64,000 bases of DNA from Euglena gracilis (Eukaryota; Euglenida; Euglenophyceae; Euglenales): assembly GCA_039621445.1 (NCBI GenBank), contig CP154956.1, forward strand, positions 27,534,667 to 27,598,666, written 5' to 3'. Below the pieces are notes generated by a model. The model saw nothing but the letters and a program-made list of their open reading frames with translations, was not told the origin of the DNA and did no database searches. Within the stretch, counting starts at the first letter, position 1; the number at the start of each line of letters is the position of its first letter. Positions 53,413 to 64,000 of this stretch are shown one piece after another. The translations under genes were made by a program, and so were the position numbers.

Positions 53413-54058
53413 TAAAACCTATTTTGTCTGGGCCCGACGCCTGTCTTGAAATTCATTCGACCAAACCGCCTGGACGGAAATATGGCCAAAAAAGGGTTTT
53501 TTGGACCATTGACGGGCGCCTGAATGGAAATCGACAGACATAAACGGGCGCCTGAATGGAAATCGACCGACATAAACGGATTCCGATGTCTTGGAAATCG
53601 ACCAACCTTTTCTGTCCTTTTTCTGAATTATTTTTTGTTCCGTTTTGGGACATTGTCAGTTTCAGCCTGAAATCCGTTAATGTCGACCAACCTTTTGTCT
53701 CTTTTTTGGAATGCCTTTTTCTTCCATTTTGAAAGAAACAATCTCTATGCAGACGCTGACCTGAGTCTGCGTTTCGAAACACAGACTCAGGTAAGAGTCT
53801 CTGCGTCTGGTCCATGACGCCTCCACAACCCCATAGGACCAAAAATGTCCAAAAAAGTCACTAAAAATTCCCAATCTGACCAGCAACAGATTTCAATGGA
53901 ATGGAAATCGACTGACATAAACAGGCGCCTGAATGGAAATCGACCGACATAAACGGACGCCTGAATGGAAATCGACTGACATAAACAATTTCAGCCTGAA
54001 ATCCGTTAATGTCGGTAGAATTTCAAGACAGGCGTCGGGCCCAGAAAATAGGTTTTAA
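53413..54058. mobile_element. 646-base element with 40-base inverted ends
   Basis: Left end TAAAACCTATTTTGTCTGGG then CCCGACGCCTGTCTTGAAAT; right end is its reverse complement (ATTTCAAGACAGGCGTCGGG, CCCAGAAAATAGGTTTT) with one 2-base gap. The interior has repeated AATGGAAATCGACCGACATA / AACGGGCGCCTG units on both sides (53520-53600, 53895-53995) and a second hairpin GACCTGAGTCTGCG / CACAGACTCAGGT at 53756-53790. No protein-coding frame. Confidence 0.82.
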
Positions 54059-54984
54059 ACTGTGAATGTACAATTGACAGGGATACATGGCACGACATCG
54101 TTGCCCTTCTATCATAAACCCATGATTGCTGTTTTCACAAAGAGCTCAGCGCGGGTCAAAACCTGTTCTCAGAAATCCAAAATGGGGTCTCCGGTGTAAA
54201 CATCCAATCCAAAATCTTGGGGGGCCCAAAACCACACACCCAATCTTGACCGATTGTGTTGTTTCAAAATGAGAATTACAAAAGATTTCTTTCCACTCTT
54301 GTGCCTTCTATAAAAATGTGTCAAATCTAAACAAGGGGGAAAATGAACTCTCGCATTTATCGGATGCCTTCATGAAAATGAGGCTTCAATTTTTTTTTAA
54401 ATCACTGTCAATTGCAACCCTGGTCCTCGCCTCTGTGCATCGTCAGGGGGCTCCCCACTGGAGTGCAGAACCAAAGGAAGGATGAGCGAATGTGTCCGAT
54501 AAAGCTCTTTGTACGGGAGCAAGGGATGGGAAAGCCAATGCAATGTATTAACGCCCCCCCCCAAAACAAGACCCAGACTTTATTTTGGGTTTCGTTGCTG
54601 GAACATCCACGGGCTTGAAGGGGTTGTCTTTTTGATTAAAATATTGGTCTTTTTTTTTAATTGGCCGAACCAGGATTCAAAAAATCATCATTTTCAGCTT
54701 CCCAAAAACATCGAAAATTCCCTTCGGCGCTTTGCGCCATGCATAAAATGGTATAAATTGAAATTTCCCAGGTTTTTTTGCGTCCAAAAACGTCAAATCA
54801 GAAGTTGGGGTTTTCATCGATTTTTCAGGACTTTCTTTCACTGCCCCCGGCGCTTCGTGCCATCAGGGGGGGGGCTCTAAAATTTGGGGGGGCCATCTTT
54901 GGTTTTTGCTCGTTCGGACAAGAGGGTCTTGGGGTTTAAGTTGCAACGGAAATGACACAAGCCGCCATCCAGGCATTTTTTTTT

Positions 54985-55330
54985 AAGGCGCCTTAAAAAA
55001 CCCTACAAAAAACCTTAAAAAACCCTTAAAGAATTCATCCTAGAAAATTTTTTGAGCTTTGAGCAAAAAAGAAATCTCAAAATCTCGGCAGAAAGAAGCC
55101 AACTCTGGGGGAAAAAATGATTCCTGACATTGCTGGAACATTGTCTATCCACCCAAAACTCAAAAAAATGGGGTTGATTTTCAACCTGGACCGAGGTTGG
55201 TTCGATGCCCAGATGGCTCTTTGACCGCGAATGGAAAATGGATGCCTTGAAATTTTTTGAAATTTTCAAAATGCATTTAAAAAAAACCTTTAAAAACCTT
55301 TAAAAACGCCTTACAGCTGTTCTTGAAAAC
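54985..55330 (+). repeat. F2 repeat, copy 4
   Basis: TTAAGGCGCCTTAAAAAACC, CTGACATTGCTGGAACATTG, TCTATCCACCCAAAACTC and GATGCCCAGATGGCTCTTTG in the family order. Confidence 0.78.
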
Positions 55331-55369
55331 GTTGGCACATCGTCCTTGAAATTTGAATATTCAGCCGGG

Positions 55370-55720
55370 GGTTTGGGTATTGGGGGGGTGTTACCCCCGT
55401 GACCCCCCCGTGACCCCCCCTGTGACCCGAACAAGGACCCTTTTCGGCGAAATTTTGTAGGGAAAATTTTTGGCCAGTGAGGCCTAATTTGATAAAATTG
55501 TCATGCAGATTCCTAATTTTGAGGTGTAAAATTTTCAAATTTGGGCTTGGTGATCCCTAATTTGGTGCCAAATTCCTAATTTCAGGTGTGGGGATTCCTA
55601 ATTTGTGGAATTTTTCCACAAAAATTCCGGCTCGGTGATTCCTAATTTTGCCACCAAAAATGTGGTGTTCCCCCCGTAACCCCCCCCGTGACCCCCCCGT
55701 GACCCGAACCACCCCCTGGG
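55370..55720. repeat. F7 repeat: GTGACCCCCCC and CCTAATTT units, copy 1
   Basis: GTGACCCCCCCGTGACCC arrays flank repeated ATTCCTAATTT phrases. The reverse-complement arrangement (GGGTCACGGGGGGGTCAC and AAATTAGGAATC) is at 63280-63620; a related GGTCGCGGGGGG version with TTCCTAATT is at 57010-57310. Confidence 0.8.
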
Positions 55721-56580
55721 GGGTTGGTACTCCGAATAGGGGGGGGTGGGGTAAATGGCGTGGCGAGGGGGTCGGCGACAAGGGGGGGGGAGGGGTGTAC
55801 CATGGTTTCCAACAAAATTTTCCTTCAAAAATCGCGAAAACCCCTGGTGGCGTGGCGAGGGGGGATGGATGGGAAGCCTTCAGGGGGGGGGGTCGGACCC
55901 CCCCTCCCGACACGGAGGGGGGGGGTGGGTCGGACCGGCTAGGGCAGGGATGGATGGGAAGCCTTCAGGGGGGGGGGCGGACCCCCCCTCCCGACACGGA
56001 GGGGGGGGGGTGGGGCGGACCCCCCCCTCCTACCTCGAAACTGAGGGGGGGCCGAAATTTTTTCGATTTCATGGACGGGCAAAGGGCCGGAAATCGAGTC
56101 GGAATCGGTCAAAAACCCCTGATTTTTCTTTGAAAATCGATCCAAAAATGCTCATTTTTTTGAATTTTTTTGAACATGTTTTTGGGGGAAAACACCAACA
56201 CATCAAAAAATGGGCAATATGGCCAAAAGTCAGCAAAAGGGGTGTTTTTTTGCTCATTTTCCGGCGCGCAGCGCCGGAAGAAAATTTTCTGCTATTTTTG
56301 GCACCTGTCAAGGAGGGGGGGGTGGGGGGGTCCGGACCCCCCCTCCCAACATCTAGGGGGGGGGGGTGGTCCGGACCCCCCCCCTCCCACCTTACCCCCC
56401 AGGGGGGGGGGGAGGACGGGACCCCCCCCCTACCACCTACCTCAATACCGATGGGCTTCCCATCCATCCCTGGGCTAGGGGGGGGGGGAGGAGGGGGGGT
56501 AAATGGCGTGGCGAGGCCCTCGGAGAGGGGGGACCAACCACCCATTTGGGGCCAACATTCTGGGGTTTAGCTGTTAAAAA
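55720..56580. repeat. F8 repeat: GGCGTGGCGAGGGGG units and G-run field, copy 1
   Basis: AAATGGCGTGGCGAGGGGGT, GTACCATGGTTTCCAACAAA and ATCGCGAAAACCCC recur at 62530-62640. Later parts repeat GATGGATGGGAAGCCTTCAG (55863, 55949) and long G/C runs. Confidence 0.8.
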
Positions 56581-57399
56581 AAAACCTTAAAATTGAGAAC
56601 TTTTACGTTTAAAAAAATAATGCCTGCCACCATCGTCACCACCTGGGTGCCGGCTGGATTATTGCATAAATTGGATGCCTGCAAAGATCAAAACTCGACA
56701 CCCAACTAGGTTGGATCATCAGAGTTCCACATCAAATTGGCTTGATGGGCACTTTTCGGTCGCAATGCCCATGCGTGGCGAACCAAAGTGGCACCCCTTT
56801 TTGAAAGCATCTGCCAGAAAAAAAACAGCTCATCTCAGCCCAAATTGATAACAACCTGACTTTAAAACCTTTGAGGGGATTGTGGAGTGCACACCATTAC
56901 AGGGGGGCCAGCGGCCCAAACCCACTCAATGACTCTCAAAAACCCACCCCAACACGGGGGGGGGGGGGCACAGGGTTCAATCAATCTACAGTCTTAATTT
57001 TGACATCGGGGGTGTACGGGTCGCGGGCGGGGTTGCGGGGGGGGTCGCGGGGGGAACGTGGCAGTTTTGACGGGTCACGTGTGACCAGTGTGACCTCACG
57101 TACAGCGTCACATATAACCTATTTTTGGAACTTTTGGGTCCAAAAATAGATCCAATTAGGAATTTATCACACTTTTTCGGCAATTTTGATTCCTAATTTG
57201 GGTGCCAATTCCTAATTGGGTGCCATTTTTTGGCTCCTACTGGGATGCGGGAACCCTCCATGTCTGGGTCGCGGGGGGGTCGCGGGGGGGTCGCGGGGGG
57301 GGTCGCGGGGGGGTACACCCCCATCTAAATACACCCCCTCCATGGAAGCACAGGCAAATTGAGTCTGCGGCGCCGACTTCCAACCTTGCAAATTTTACA

Positions 57400-57850
57400 T
57401 TGTATGGGGTAACCCCAGTGGAAGGCAGACGAGAACAGGAGGAACAAACGCCCAGAAATGACCCAAATTCATATTTTGCTTCACCCTCTTGACATCCTGG
57501 GAGATGGGTGGGAGTGGCAGGCCTTGAGGACCAGCGGCTCCATTAGGCGTGTGGAGCAGAAAGGTTGCATCGCTGACGACACCGACCCTCAACACAGAAT
57601 GGGGATGGCGGAGCAAGGGATTGTTGTTGGCAATTGGCTCTGCAACGTTCGAAGCAGTCACAAATACAACGATGGAATTTCGAGCCAACTTCAAACTCAA
57701 GGTAACGGAACAAACATTAAAATCAAAAACCAAAATTGAGGCAAATGTTTTTCCCCAAACCGTGAAGCTGCGAACCCCCCAACCCGTGGCCCAAAAAAAT
57801 TCAGAGCCTGCAAAGGTGTACAAATTTTCAAAGCACTGTTAAGATTTTGT
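57400..57850. CDS. Coding-like segment, strand undecided
   Basis: Minus frame (142 codons) with IVVFVTASNVAEPIANNNPL and LRVGVVSDATFLLHTPNGAA; plus frames include FEAVTNTTMEFRANFKLKVT. Free of repeats and G runs, unlike its surroundings, which argues for an exon. Nothing tells me which strand or family. Confidence 0.3.
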
Positions 57851-58139
57851 TGAGAGATGACTGTTTCAGAAAAAGCCATCATGTTTTATGAACAGCGTTG
57901 CATTGTAGTCGTAAGATTAATATTTATGTGCTATAAATTTACAGCGGGTTGCAAACAAATTTTGCATTTTCTTGAAAAAATCCTGTTTGTCTCAGTTCTA
58001 ACCCCCCCCACTTTTTAACCCCCCTGGGGTTCATAGGATTTGGTTTTGTTGGTTGGCCGAAGGGGGGGGGGTTTATAGGTGGGGGGGTTATAGGTCCTGG
58101 TTGGTGAAAACCCAGTGCCAAATGGTAGACTGGGGGGTG

Positions 58140-59570
58140 GTAGTGGGTAGTCGGCCGACTAGTCGGCTAACTACCCAATTGGTCGGTAGCTAACCGGTAC
58201 ATTAGAGTGCCCTAGGACCCCCCAGGACCCCCCCAGGACCCCCAGGACAGGGTCCTGGGGGGGGGGGACGGGCCATAAATGCATTTCTGGGTGATTTGGG
58301 CCCGCCAAAGACCATTTTTATGACCACCGACTGGGGGGGGGGGCTTAAAAGTTCAAAAAGGGGGGGGGGGTATTGCGGGAAAATGGAGGTCGGCCCGACC
58401 TGGTCGGCCCGACCACCACAGGTCGGTCGACCACCACCACAGGTCGGCCCGACCATGGTCGGTCCGACCACCACGATGGCGACCACCGGAAATCCGCACG
58501 GAGCCTAGGCGGGGGGGGGGGGGCTCCGCCCCCCCCCCCCCCCCACCCCCCCCCAAAAACAAAATCCCTTCTATATTGGCAATAGACTTGGAGGGATAAA
58601 TCCTTTTTGTGCAAATTTTGACTTATATTGAAAATCCAATGGGGAGAGGTGTTCTTTTGTCAAAAGTGGACCAAAATGGACATTTCCCCCCAATTTTTTT
58701 GCATATTCACCCCCGATTGGGGGGTTCTGGAGCCATTTGGGTGGGTTTTGACTGGTGTTGAGGTGATTTAGCAAAAGTTTTTCCCAGGGGGGGGCTTAAA
58801 AGTCGTCGGTTTTGACCCGTTAGTACATTAGAGTGGGTAGTCAGCCGACTAATCGGCCGACTACCCCAAGGGGGGGGGGTCCCTGAGGGGGTCCCGCAAC
58901 TTTTTGGCAAAAATTTTGCAGCACAAGATGAGGTTATCTTGAAGACTGGGGGGGTCCGGGGGGGGGGGGGGCGGTAGCCCCCCCCCCCGGCAGCGGGCGC
59001 CAAAGGCGCCCGGAACTCCACGGTCAGTGGGTCGGTCCTGTGGGTACCGCCCCTCAGTGGGTCCTGGCCTGATGGGGGTCCTGAGGGGTCCTGGGGGGGT
59101 GGGGTCCTGGGGGGGTCCTGGGGGGGGGGGGGGGAACTGGCCATGACTCTCACGAGTGGCAGAAAACTCCCTCCTCCACCCCCATCCGAATTTTTTTTAA
59201 GGGGGGGCTTAAAAGTCGGCGGTTGACCCATCAACACATTAGAGTGGGTACCGGTATTTCGCCGACTAGTCGGCCGACTGGCCAGAACCCCCCACCCCCT
59301 GTAACGCCGACTAGCTGCCGACCAGGCCTAGTCGGCCGACCAATTGGCTAGTCAGCCAATTGGTTAGGCTAACCTACGCCTTTAAATAACATCATCAACT
59401 TTTCAGGTTCTGAATTGCAGCGGCCTTCGGCCAGGCGGCCTTCGGGGCGCATGGCGGTAGACTAGGGGGGGGGGGGGGGGACTAATGGTCGGTAGCTTGT
59501 CGGCGAGACGGGGTGGGGGGGTATTGGGTAGTCGGCCGACTACCCACTCTAATGTACTACCGGGTCAGAA
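58140..59570. repeat. F9 repeat field: TAGTCGGCCGACTA palindromes and G runs
   Basis: GTCGGCCGACTAGTCGG near 58151, 58850 (variant), 59268 and 59530, usually next to CATTAGAGTGGGTAGT or its complement. Interleaved with CCCAGGACCCCC runs (58210-58260; 59085-59130). No coding potential. Confidence 0.85.
58360..58480. repeat. GGTCGGCCCGACCA palindrome cluster, copy 1
   Basis: Repeated GGTCGG-CCCGACC and ACCACCACAGGTCGG. A counterpart cluster with GGTCGGGCCGACCATGGTCG is at 59898-59990. Both are near CCCTTCTATATTGGCAA / CCCTTCTGTGTTGGCAA, so a larger unit of about 250 bases is duplicated. Confidence 0.75.
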
Positions 59571-60029
59571 CTGCCGACATTTAAGTCCCCCCCCCATAAA
59601 GAAAATCCTATGCAAACGATTCAGTCGGTGGCTAGTCGGTGGTCATAAAAATGGTCTGTGGCGGGCCCAAATCACCCGGAAATGGTCCGGATGGGTCCAA
59701 ATAAGTGCCTTACACCTAAATAAACACCCACAGATGGAAATATTTGGTCGGTGGGGGTCGGTGGCCCCCCTCCACCCCCATCCGAGCCTCAAATAACAAA
59801 TTCCCTTCTGTGTTGGCAACATACTCGGGGGCTAAGTCGTTTTTGTGGCTCACTTTGGCATAGGCGGGGGCCCCGGGCGGATTTCTGGTGGTCGCCCTTG
59901 TGGTGGTCGGCCCAACCTGGTTGGGCCGACTAGGGAGGTCGGGCCGACCATGGTCGGGCCGTCCATGGTCGGCCCGACTTTGTCGACCTGTGGTGTTTAT
60001 TTTCTTCATGGGGGGGGGGGCTTACACCT

Positions 60030-60230
60030 AGCGTCCGCAATGTTTGCCCGCGGCCAACAAAAATATTTGTCCAAACCAGTCAAAATTTTCGCCCAGCGCC
60101 CACAAAAAAATTTGCCCAGAGCTGTCAAAATTTTTTGCACTCCGCTGCCAAAAATATTTGCACTTGCTAAAAAAAATGTTTGCCCTCCGTCATTTAATTT
60201 TTGCACAATGAAAAAAAAACCTTTCAAATG
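60030..60230. repeat. Short A/T-run repeat (CAAAAATATTTG units)
   Basis: GCC-CAAAAATATTTGTCC and TCAAAATTTTCGCCCA-like units about 45 bases apart. A related field in the other orientation, with GTGCAAAAATTTT and TTTTTGAGATAAAGTGC, is at 61830-62000. Confidence 0.65.
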
Positions 60231-60613
60231 CACCGGTGCTTGCAGATGAATTCTCAACGACGAATCCAGTGCATTTGTGATGTTCAAGATTTTTCACAAC
60301 TCCAGAACCAAAAATTGGTATTTGGAAATGTCCAAGAACTCCTGTCTTTGATTTTTCTCAATACCACGTGTTGGCATTTGGAGTTTCATTGTCCATGTGC
60401 AACGAATTGTATTCGAAAAACGCTCAAAACGGCTTGAAACGAACCAATGTAACTCATTTGTCAAAGGTTGGAATGAAATGGGACAAATTCTGAAGTCAAT
60501 CGGCTTTTGCAGCATGACATGTCCATTTCAAACCATTCATTTCCGCTTTCTGAACCATTCTGGTTGGTTTTGGGGGGTTCCAACAAAATCATTATTCTGA
60601 TACGAAAACTGTG

Positions 60614-60695
60614 TCCAGAACGCCGGTTCGGGCGGCAGCCCGAACCGGCGTTCTGGAACACGGCTTCACGCCCGAACCGGCGTTCTGGACACAGT
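60614..60695. repeat. GAACCGGCGTTCTGG hairpin cluster
   Basis: TCCAGAACGCCGGTTCGGGC faces GCCCGAACCGGCGTTCTGGA with a 5-base loop, followed by a third copy of the arm at 60671-60690. Confidence 0.9.
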
Positions 60696-60713
60696 TGTTG
60701 AAACCGTGGATTA

Positions 60714-61697
60714 GGGGCTCTGGCTTCACGCCCGAACCGGCGTTCAAGGAATAAAGGCCAATTTCGCCCTAAATACCCAATTTCTGAACATTTTTGGGCA
60801 TTTTTGGGATCCTGGGCTCATGGCCATGTCGATCGGCCGATTGAAGTTTTCATCCGTCTGATGCCAGGTTACCCATCAATCGAAAGGTTTTTTTTCAGAA
60901 TTACAATTTGGAAAAATTTTTTGGTTGGACCACCCCTAGGTTTTTTCAGAATCACGGTTGGGAAATTTTGGCTGGACCCCCCCCCAGATTTTTTCAGATT
61001 TGCAATGCCGAATTTTCGGTTGGACCCCACTGGCTTTTTTTCCAGAATTATGGTTGGGATTTGATCCCCCCTTTTTTCAGAATTCCGGTTCAGGGTTGAA
61101 AAAAAAATTGGCTGGAGCCCCTAGGGTTTTTCAGAAGTACGGTTGGGAAATTTTGGCTGGACCCCCCCGGGAATTTTTCAAAATTGTTGGGAAATGTTAA
61201 TTACAGTTGGGAAATTTTGGCCCCCCTGGGTGTTTTCAAAATTGGTTGGACCCTCCCCTGGGTTTTTCAGAATTATGGTTAGGAAATTTTAGCTGGACCC
61301 GTTGGGTTTTTTCACAATTACGATTTTTGGACCCTTTTCGCAAATTCCAAAATCCACTGTTCACGTGCCATGTTGCCCCTTGATCGATAACCCTTCTCAA
61401 GGGTTTTAGCAACCCTGCTGCATGGTATTCTATTTCAGAAAATCCCCAGATTTGGCCAAATGGAAATTGTTGCACAAAATACCCCAATTTCTGGCCAAAT
61501 ACCCCCCAAAAAGTGCTCAGATATGATTGCCTCATGTCTCCAAACCATTTTGGACACTTTTTTGGCACTTTTCATTTTCGGTCCCCAGGACGCCGTTTTC
61601 CCGCCCGAACCGGCATTCTGGACACCGGTTCGGCGCAGAAATTTCTACGCCGAACCAGCGTCCAGAACGCCGGTTCGGGCGTGAAGCCAGAGCCCCA
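60714..61697. mobile_element. 984-base element with 31-base inverted ends
   Basis: Left GGGGCTCTGGCTTCACGCCC then GAACCGGCGTTC (60716-60747); right GAACGCCGGTTCGGGCGTGA then AGCCAGAGCCCC (61666-61697). The interior holds seven or more degenerate units with TTTTTCAGAATTACGGTTGG and GGAAATTTTGGCTGGACCCC (60893-61330). No transposase. Confidence 0.82.
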
Positions 61698-62039
61698 ATA
61701 CACGGTTTCAAGACGCAGCATTTTGGACGGAGACTGCGTTTTAAGACACAGACCTCATGCCTGAAGTCCGGCGGCGTAGACGCAAACCCTGTCCTGAGTC
61801 CCTGCACCTAAGACGCGGACTTAAGGGCAAAAGTGCAAAACACCCGATCCGTGTGCAAAAATTTTCGGAACGTAGGCAAATATTTTTGAGATAAAGTGCC
61901 AAACATTTTTGAGATAACGTGCGAACAAATTTTTAACGTGTGCAAACATTTTTGAGATAAAGTGCAAAAATATTGACCAAAAGTGCAAATAAATACGGTG
62001 TGAAGTGCGAAAGAATCGGGCGTAAGGTGTAAAAGTCGG

Positions 62040-62180
62040 CGGTTTGTACCCGTCAGTACAGGAGAGTGGGTAGTCGGCCGACTAGTCGGCCAACTACGCA
62101 CTCTAATGTACCGACTAGCTACCGACCAATTGGTCAGCCGACCAATTGGGTAGTCGGCCGACTACCCACTTCCCCCCCCC
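62040..62180. repeat. F9 repeat, last copy
   Basis: GTAGTCGGCCGACTAGTCGG near 62070 and GTAGTCGGCCGACTACCC near 62151, with ACTCTAATGTACCGACTAGC between. Confidence 0.85.
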
Positions 62181-62469
62181 CCCAGTCTACCGCCATGCGC
62201 CCCCGACCCCCCAAAATGACCAAAGCCCCCCGAAATTGGCACTTTTTGGCAAATTTGGTCAAAAGTGGCATTTTTTGATTATTGTCGGTCTCAAAAAACT
62301 GCCAGAAAATCATTTTTGGGTGGCTTGCAACCGAAGCACTTGTCCTTGGCGGTTTTCATTTTCCTTCCCCAGGGGTGGGGGTTTATAAATCCCGGTTTGG
62401 TTGGTCATCTTGAGGGGGGGGGGTTAAAGTGGGGGGGGGCTTATAAGTGGGGGGGTTTATACCATGCCC

Positions 62470-62710
62470 CCCCATTGGGTGGTTGGTACGCCGTGGCGAG
62501 GGGGTCCGAATAGGGGGGGGGAGGGGGGTAAATGGCGTGGCGAGGGGGTCGGCGACCAGGGGGAGGGAGGGGTGTACCATGGTTTCCAACAAAATTTTCG
62601 TTCAAAAAAAATCGCGAAAATCCCCGGTGGCGTGGCGAGGGGGTCCGGCTAGGGGGGGGGGTAAATGGCGCAGCGAGGCCCTCGGAGAGGGGGGGGGGAG
62701 GGGTGACCAA
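62470..62710. repeat. F8 repeat, copy 2
   Basis: Same phrases as 55720-55870 in the same order and orientation: TCCGAATAGGGGGGGG, AAATGGCGTGGCGAGG, GTACCATGGTTTCCAACAAA. Confidence 0.82.
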
Positions 62711-62719
62711 CCCCCCATT

Positions 62720-63110
62720 ATGTTCCCCCTGGGGGAAGGTACACAATGGGGGGGGCTCATGCACCTGCTCTCATGAGGAATGCACCTCGCCCGGCCATCC
62801 GCAGGCATGTCCCGCCCCATTGTCCACCCCCCCCCCACATTGTGTACCTCCCCCCCAATTTCGGCCTCACGGGGGGAGGTACATAATGGGGGGGGCATGG
62901 TACCCCCCCCCTTATTGTCCCCCCCCCCTTATTGTCCTTGGGCCCCGGCCGACGGGGGATTTTTTGGCCCGGCCAATGAAATTCCTTTGGCACCCCCTTA
63001 TTGTCCCCCCCCCCTTATTGTCCGGTCGGGCCTCCCGGGGAGCGGTCGGTGGGACAATGAGGGGGGGGGGGTAAGTGGGGGGTTGAGTGGGGGGGGATTA
63101 AAAACAATCC
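62720..63110. repeat. G/C-run field: GGTACACAATGGGGGG and CCCCTTATTGTCC
   Basis: CCCCCCTTATTGTCC occurs five times at 62907-63025 and its complement GACAATGAGGGGGG at 63052-63066. GGTACACAATGGGGG and CCACATTGTGTACC face each other. Confidence 0.8.
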
Positions 63111-63269
63111 AAAGAAAACAAATTTGCGCCAATGCCAAAGTCCAGGTTCAATCGCGGATCGCCTCCACATTGACCACGATGGACAACGCTTTGGCTGAAT
63201 TGCCTAGGGAAGCACCCTCCCATGCACTCCTTCAATTCCTACTATTTCCTGTCGCTACAACACCATAAC

Positions 63270-63620
63270 ACCATTGGGGGTGGTTCGGGTCACGGGGGGG
63301 TCATGGGGGGGGTCACGGGGGGAACACCACATTTTTGGTGGCCAAATTAGGAATCACCGAAGACGAATTTTTTTGGGGGAAATCCATAAATTAGGAATCT
63401 CCACATTTGAAATTAGGATTTTGACACCTAATTAGGAATCACCATCCCCCAATTTGCAAATTTTATGCCTCAAAATTAGGAATTTACCTCAATATTTTAT
63501 TAAAATAGGCATCACCGGCCAAATTTATTTCCGAAATTTTTTTCGCCGAAAAGTGTCTTTGTTCGGGTCACGGGGGGGGGGGTCACGGGGGGGTCACGGG
63601 GGGGTCACGGGGGGAACACC
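63270..63620. repeat. F7 repeat, copy 2 (inverted)
   Basis: GGTTCGGGTCACGGGGGGGT then several AAATTAGGAATC phrases then GTTCGGGTCACGGGGGG again. Reverse complement of 55380-55720. Confidence 0.8.
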
Positions 63621-63716
63621 CCCATTACTCGAGTACACTCATCACATTCCTGCTATTCCAATCGCCATGACACCCATCACATTGGATTTCTGATGCATCG
63701 CTACGACCTCACACCA

Positions 63717-63772
63717 TCCACCCATCCATCCATCCATCCGTCCATCCATCCATCCATCCATCCATCCATCCA
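63717..63772. repeat. CATC microsatellite
   Basis: About 14 CATC units with one CGTC variant. The remaining bases to 64000 are unique with no supported gene. Confidence 0.95.
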
Positions 63773-64000
63773 AACAACATGGCATACATCTAGACAAATA
63801 CAGCAAAATATAATATTCATATATACTCATATACTCATGGGCGGAGATAAACAGGAGAATGTGCAACATCCTCTGTGTCTGACATTCTGAAACGCAAAAG
63901 AAAAAATCCCTGTCTTGATGAACGGCGAATGAGTGCGACCGGGCCTTTGCGAGCAGAACCCTAATGGAGGCAAACCGGATGGCAGAAAACACCGGGGGTG

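Overview
This window reads as nuclear DNA of an intron-rich microbial eukaryote, probably a large-genome alga or other protist. Short coding exons of roughly 50-220 bases, mostly GC-rich, lie hundreds to thousands of bases apart in repeat-laden DNA. The spacer holds CA, CATA, CACT and GGAT microsatellites, runs of 8-20 G or C, and several dispersed repeat families. There is no bacterial-style gene packing, no tRNA or rRNA that I can recognise, and no CRISPR array. Every exon I can support is on the minus strand. One-way gene order plus GC-AG introns would suit a dinoflagellate or related alveolate, but the sequence alone does not settle the lineage.

From right to left (the direction of transcription) I see four genes. 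(1) 47262-36675: a protein with two tandem DUF445 halves, nine exons recovered, N-terminus not found. (2) About 33408-27708: receptor C, the least certain model; a two-helix membrane exon at 35374-35583 may be its start or a separate gene. (3) 25450-16748: receptor B, a membrane protein with a dCache-type ligand-sensing ectodomain. (4) 15898 to beyond the left edge: receptor A, a paralogue of B with thirteen exons recovered, ending in the window in a cytoplasmic region I do not recognise. In A, B and the DUF445 gene the exon ends were placed by reading splice sites and checking that reading-frame phases fit across neighbouring introns. Most junctions fit; those that do not are marked.

The two best receptors share the same layout: an N-terminal helical part, a Cache fold with a strand of the form G-x-(V/L)-x-G-(V/A), an Asn-glycosylation site just before a late intron, a closing strand ending in P-E-S or Y-D-D-W, one transmembrane helix, then a short basic or HAMP-like tail. 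They look like products of tandem duplication and probably sense extracellular small molecules. The output domain is not visible here.

The right end, about 47.9-64 kb, has no gene I trust. It is mostly dispersed repeats, including non-autonomous elements with terminal inverted repeats, large perfect hairpins, and satellite-like G-run arrays. The most unexplained structures are an array of palindromes with a shared TGCGCA-type core inside the last intron of the DUF445 gene (36.87-38.95 kb), a family bounded by GCTGAGCTCTTA inverted ends, and a 646-base element next to a 43-base-arm hairpin at 53.3-54.06 kb.
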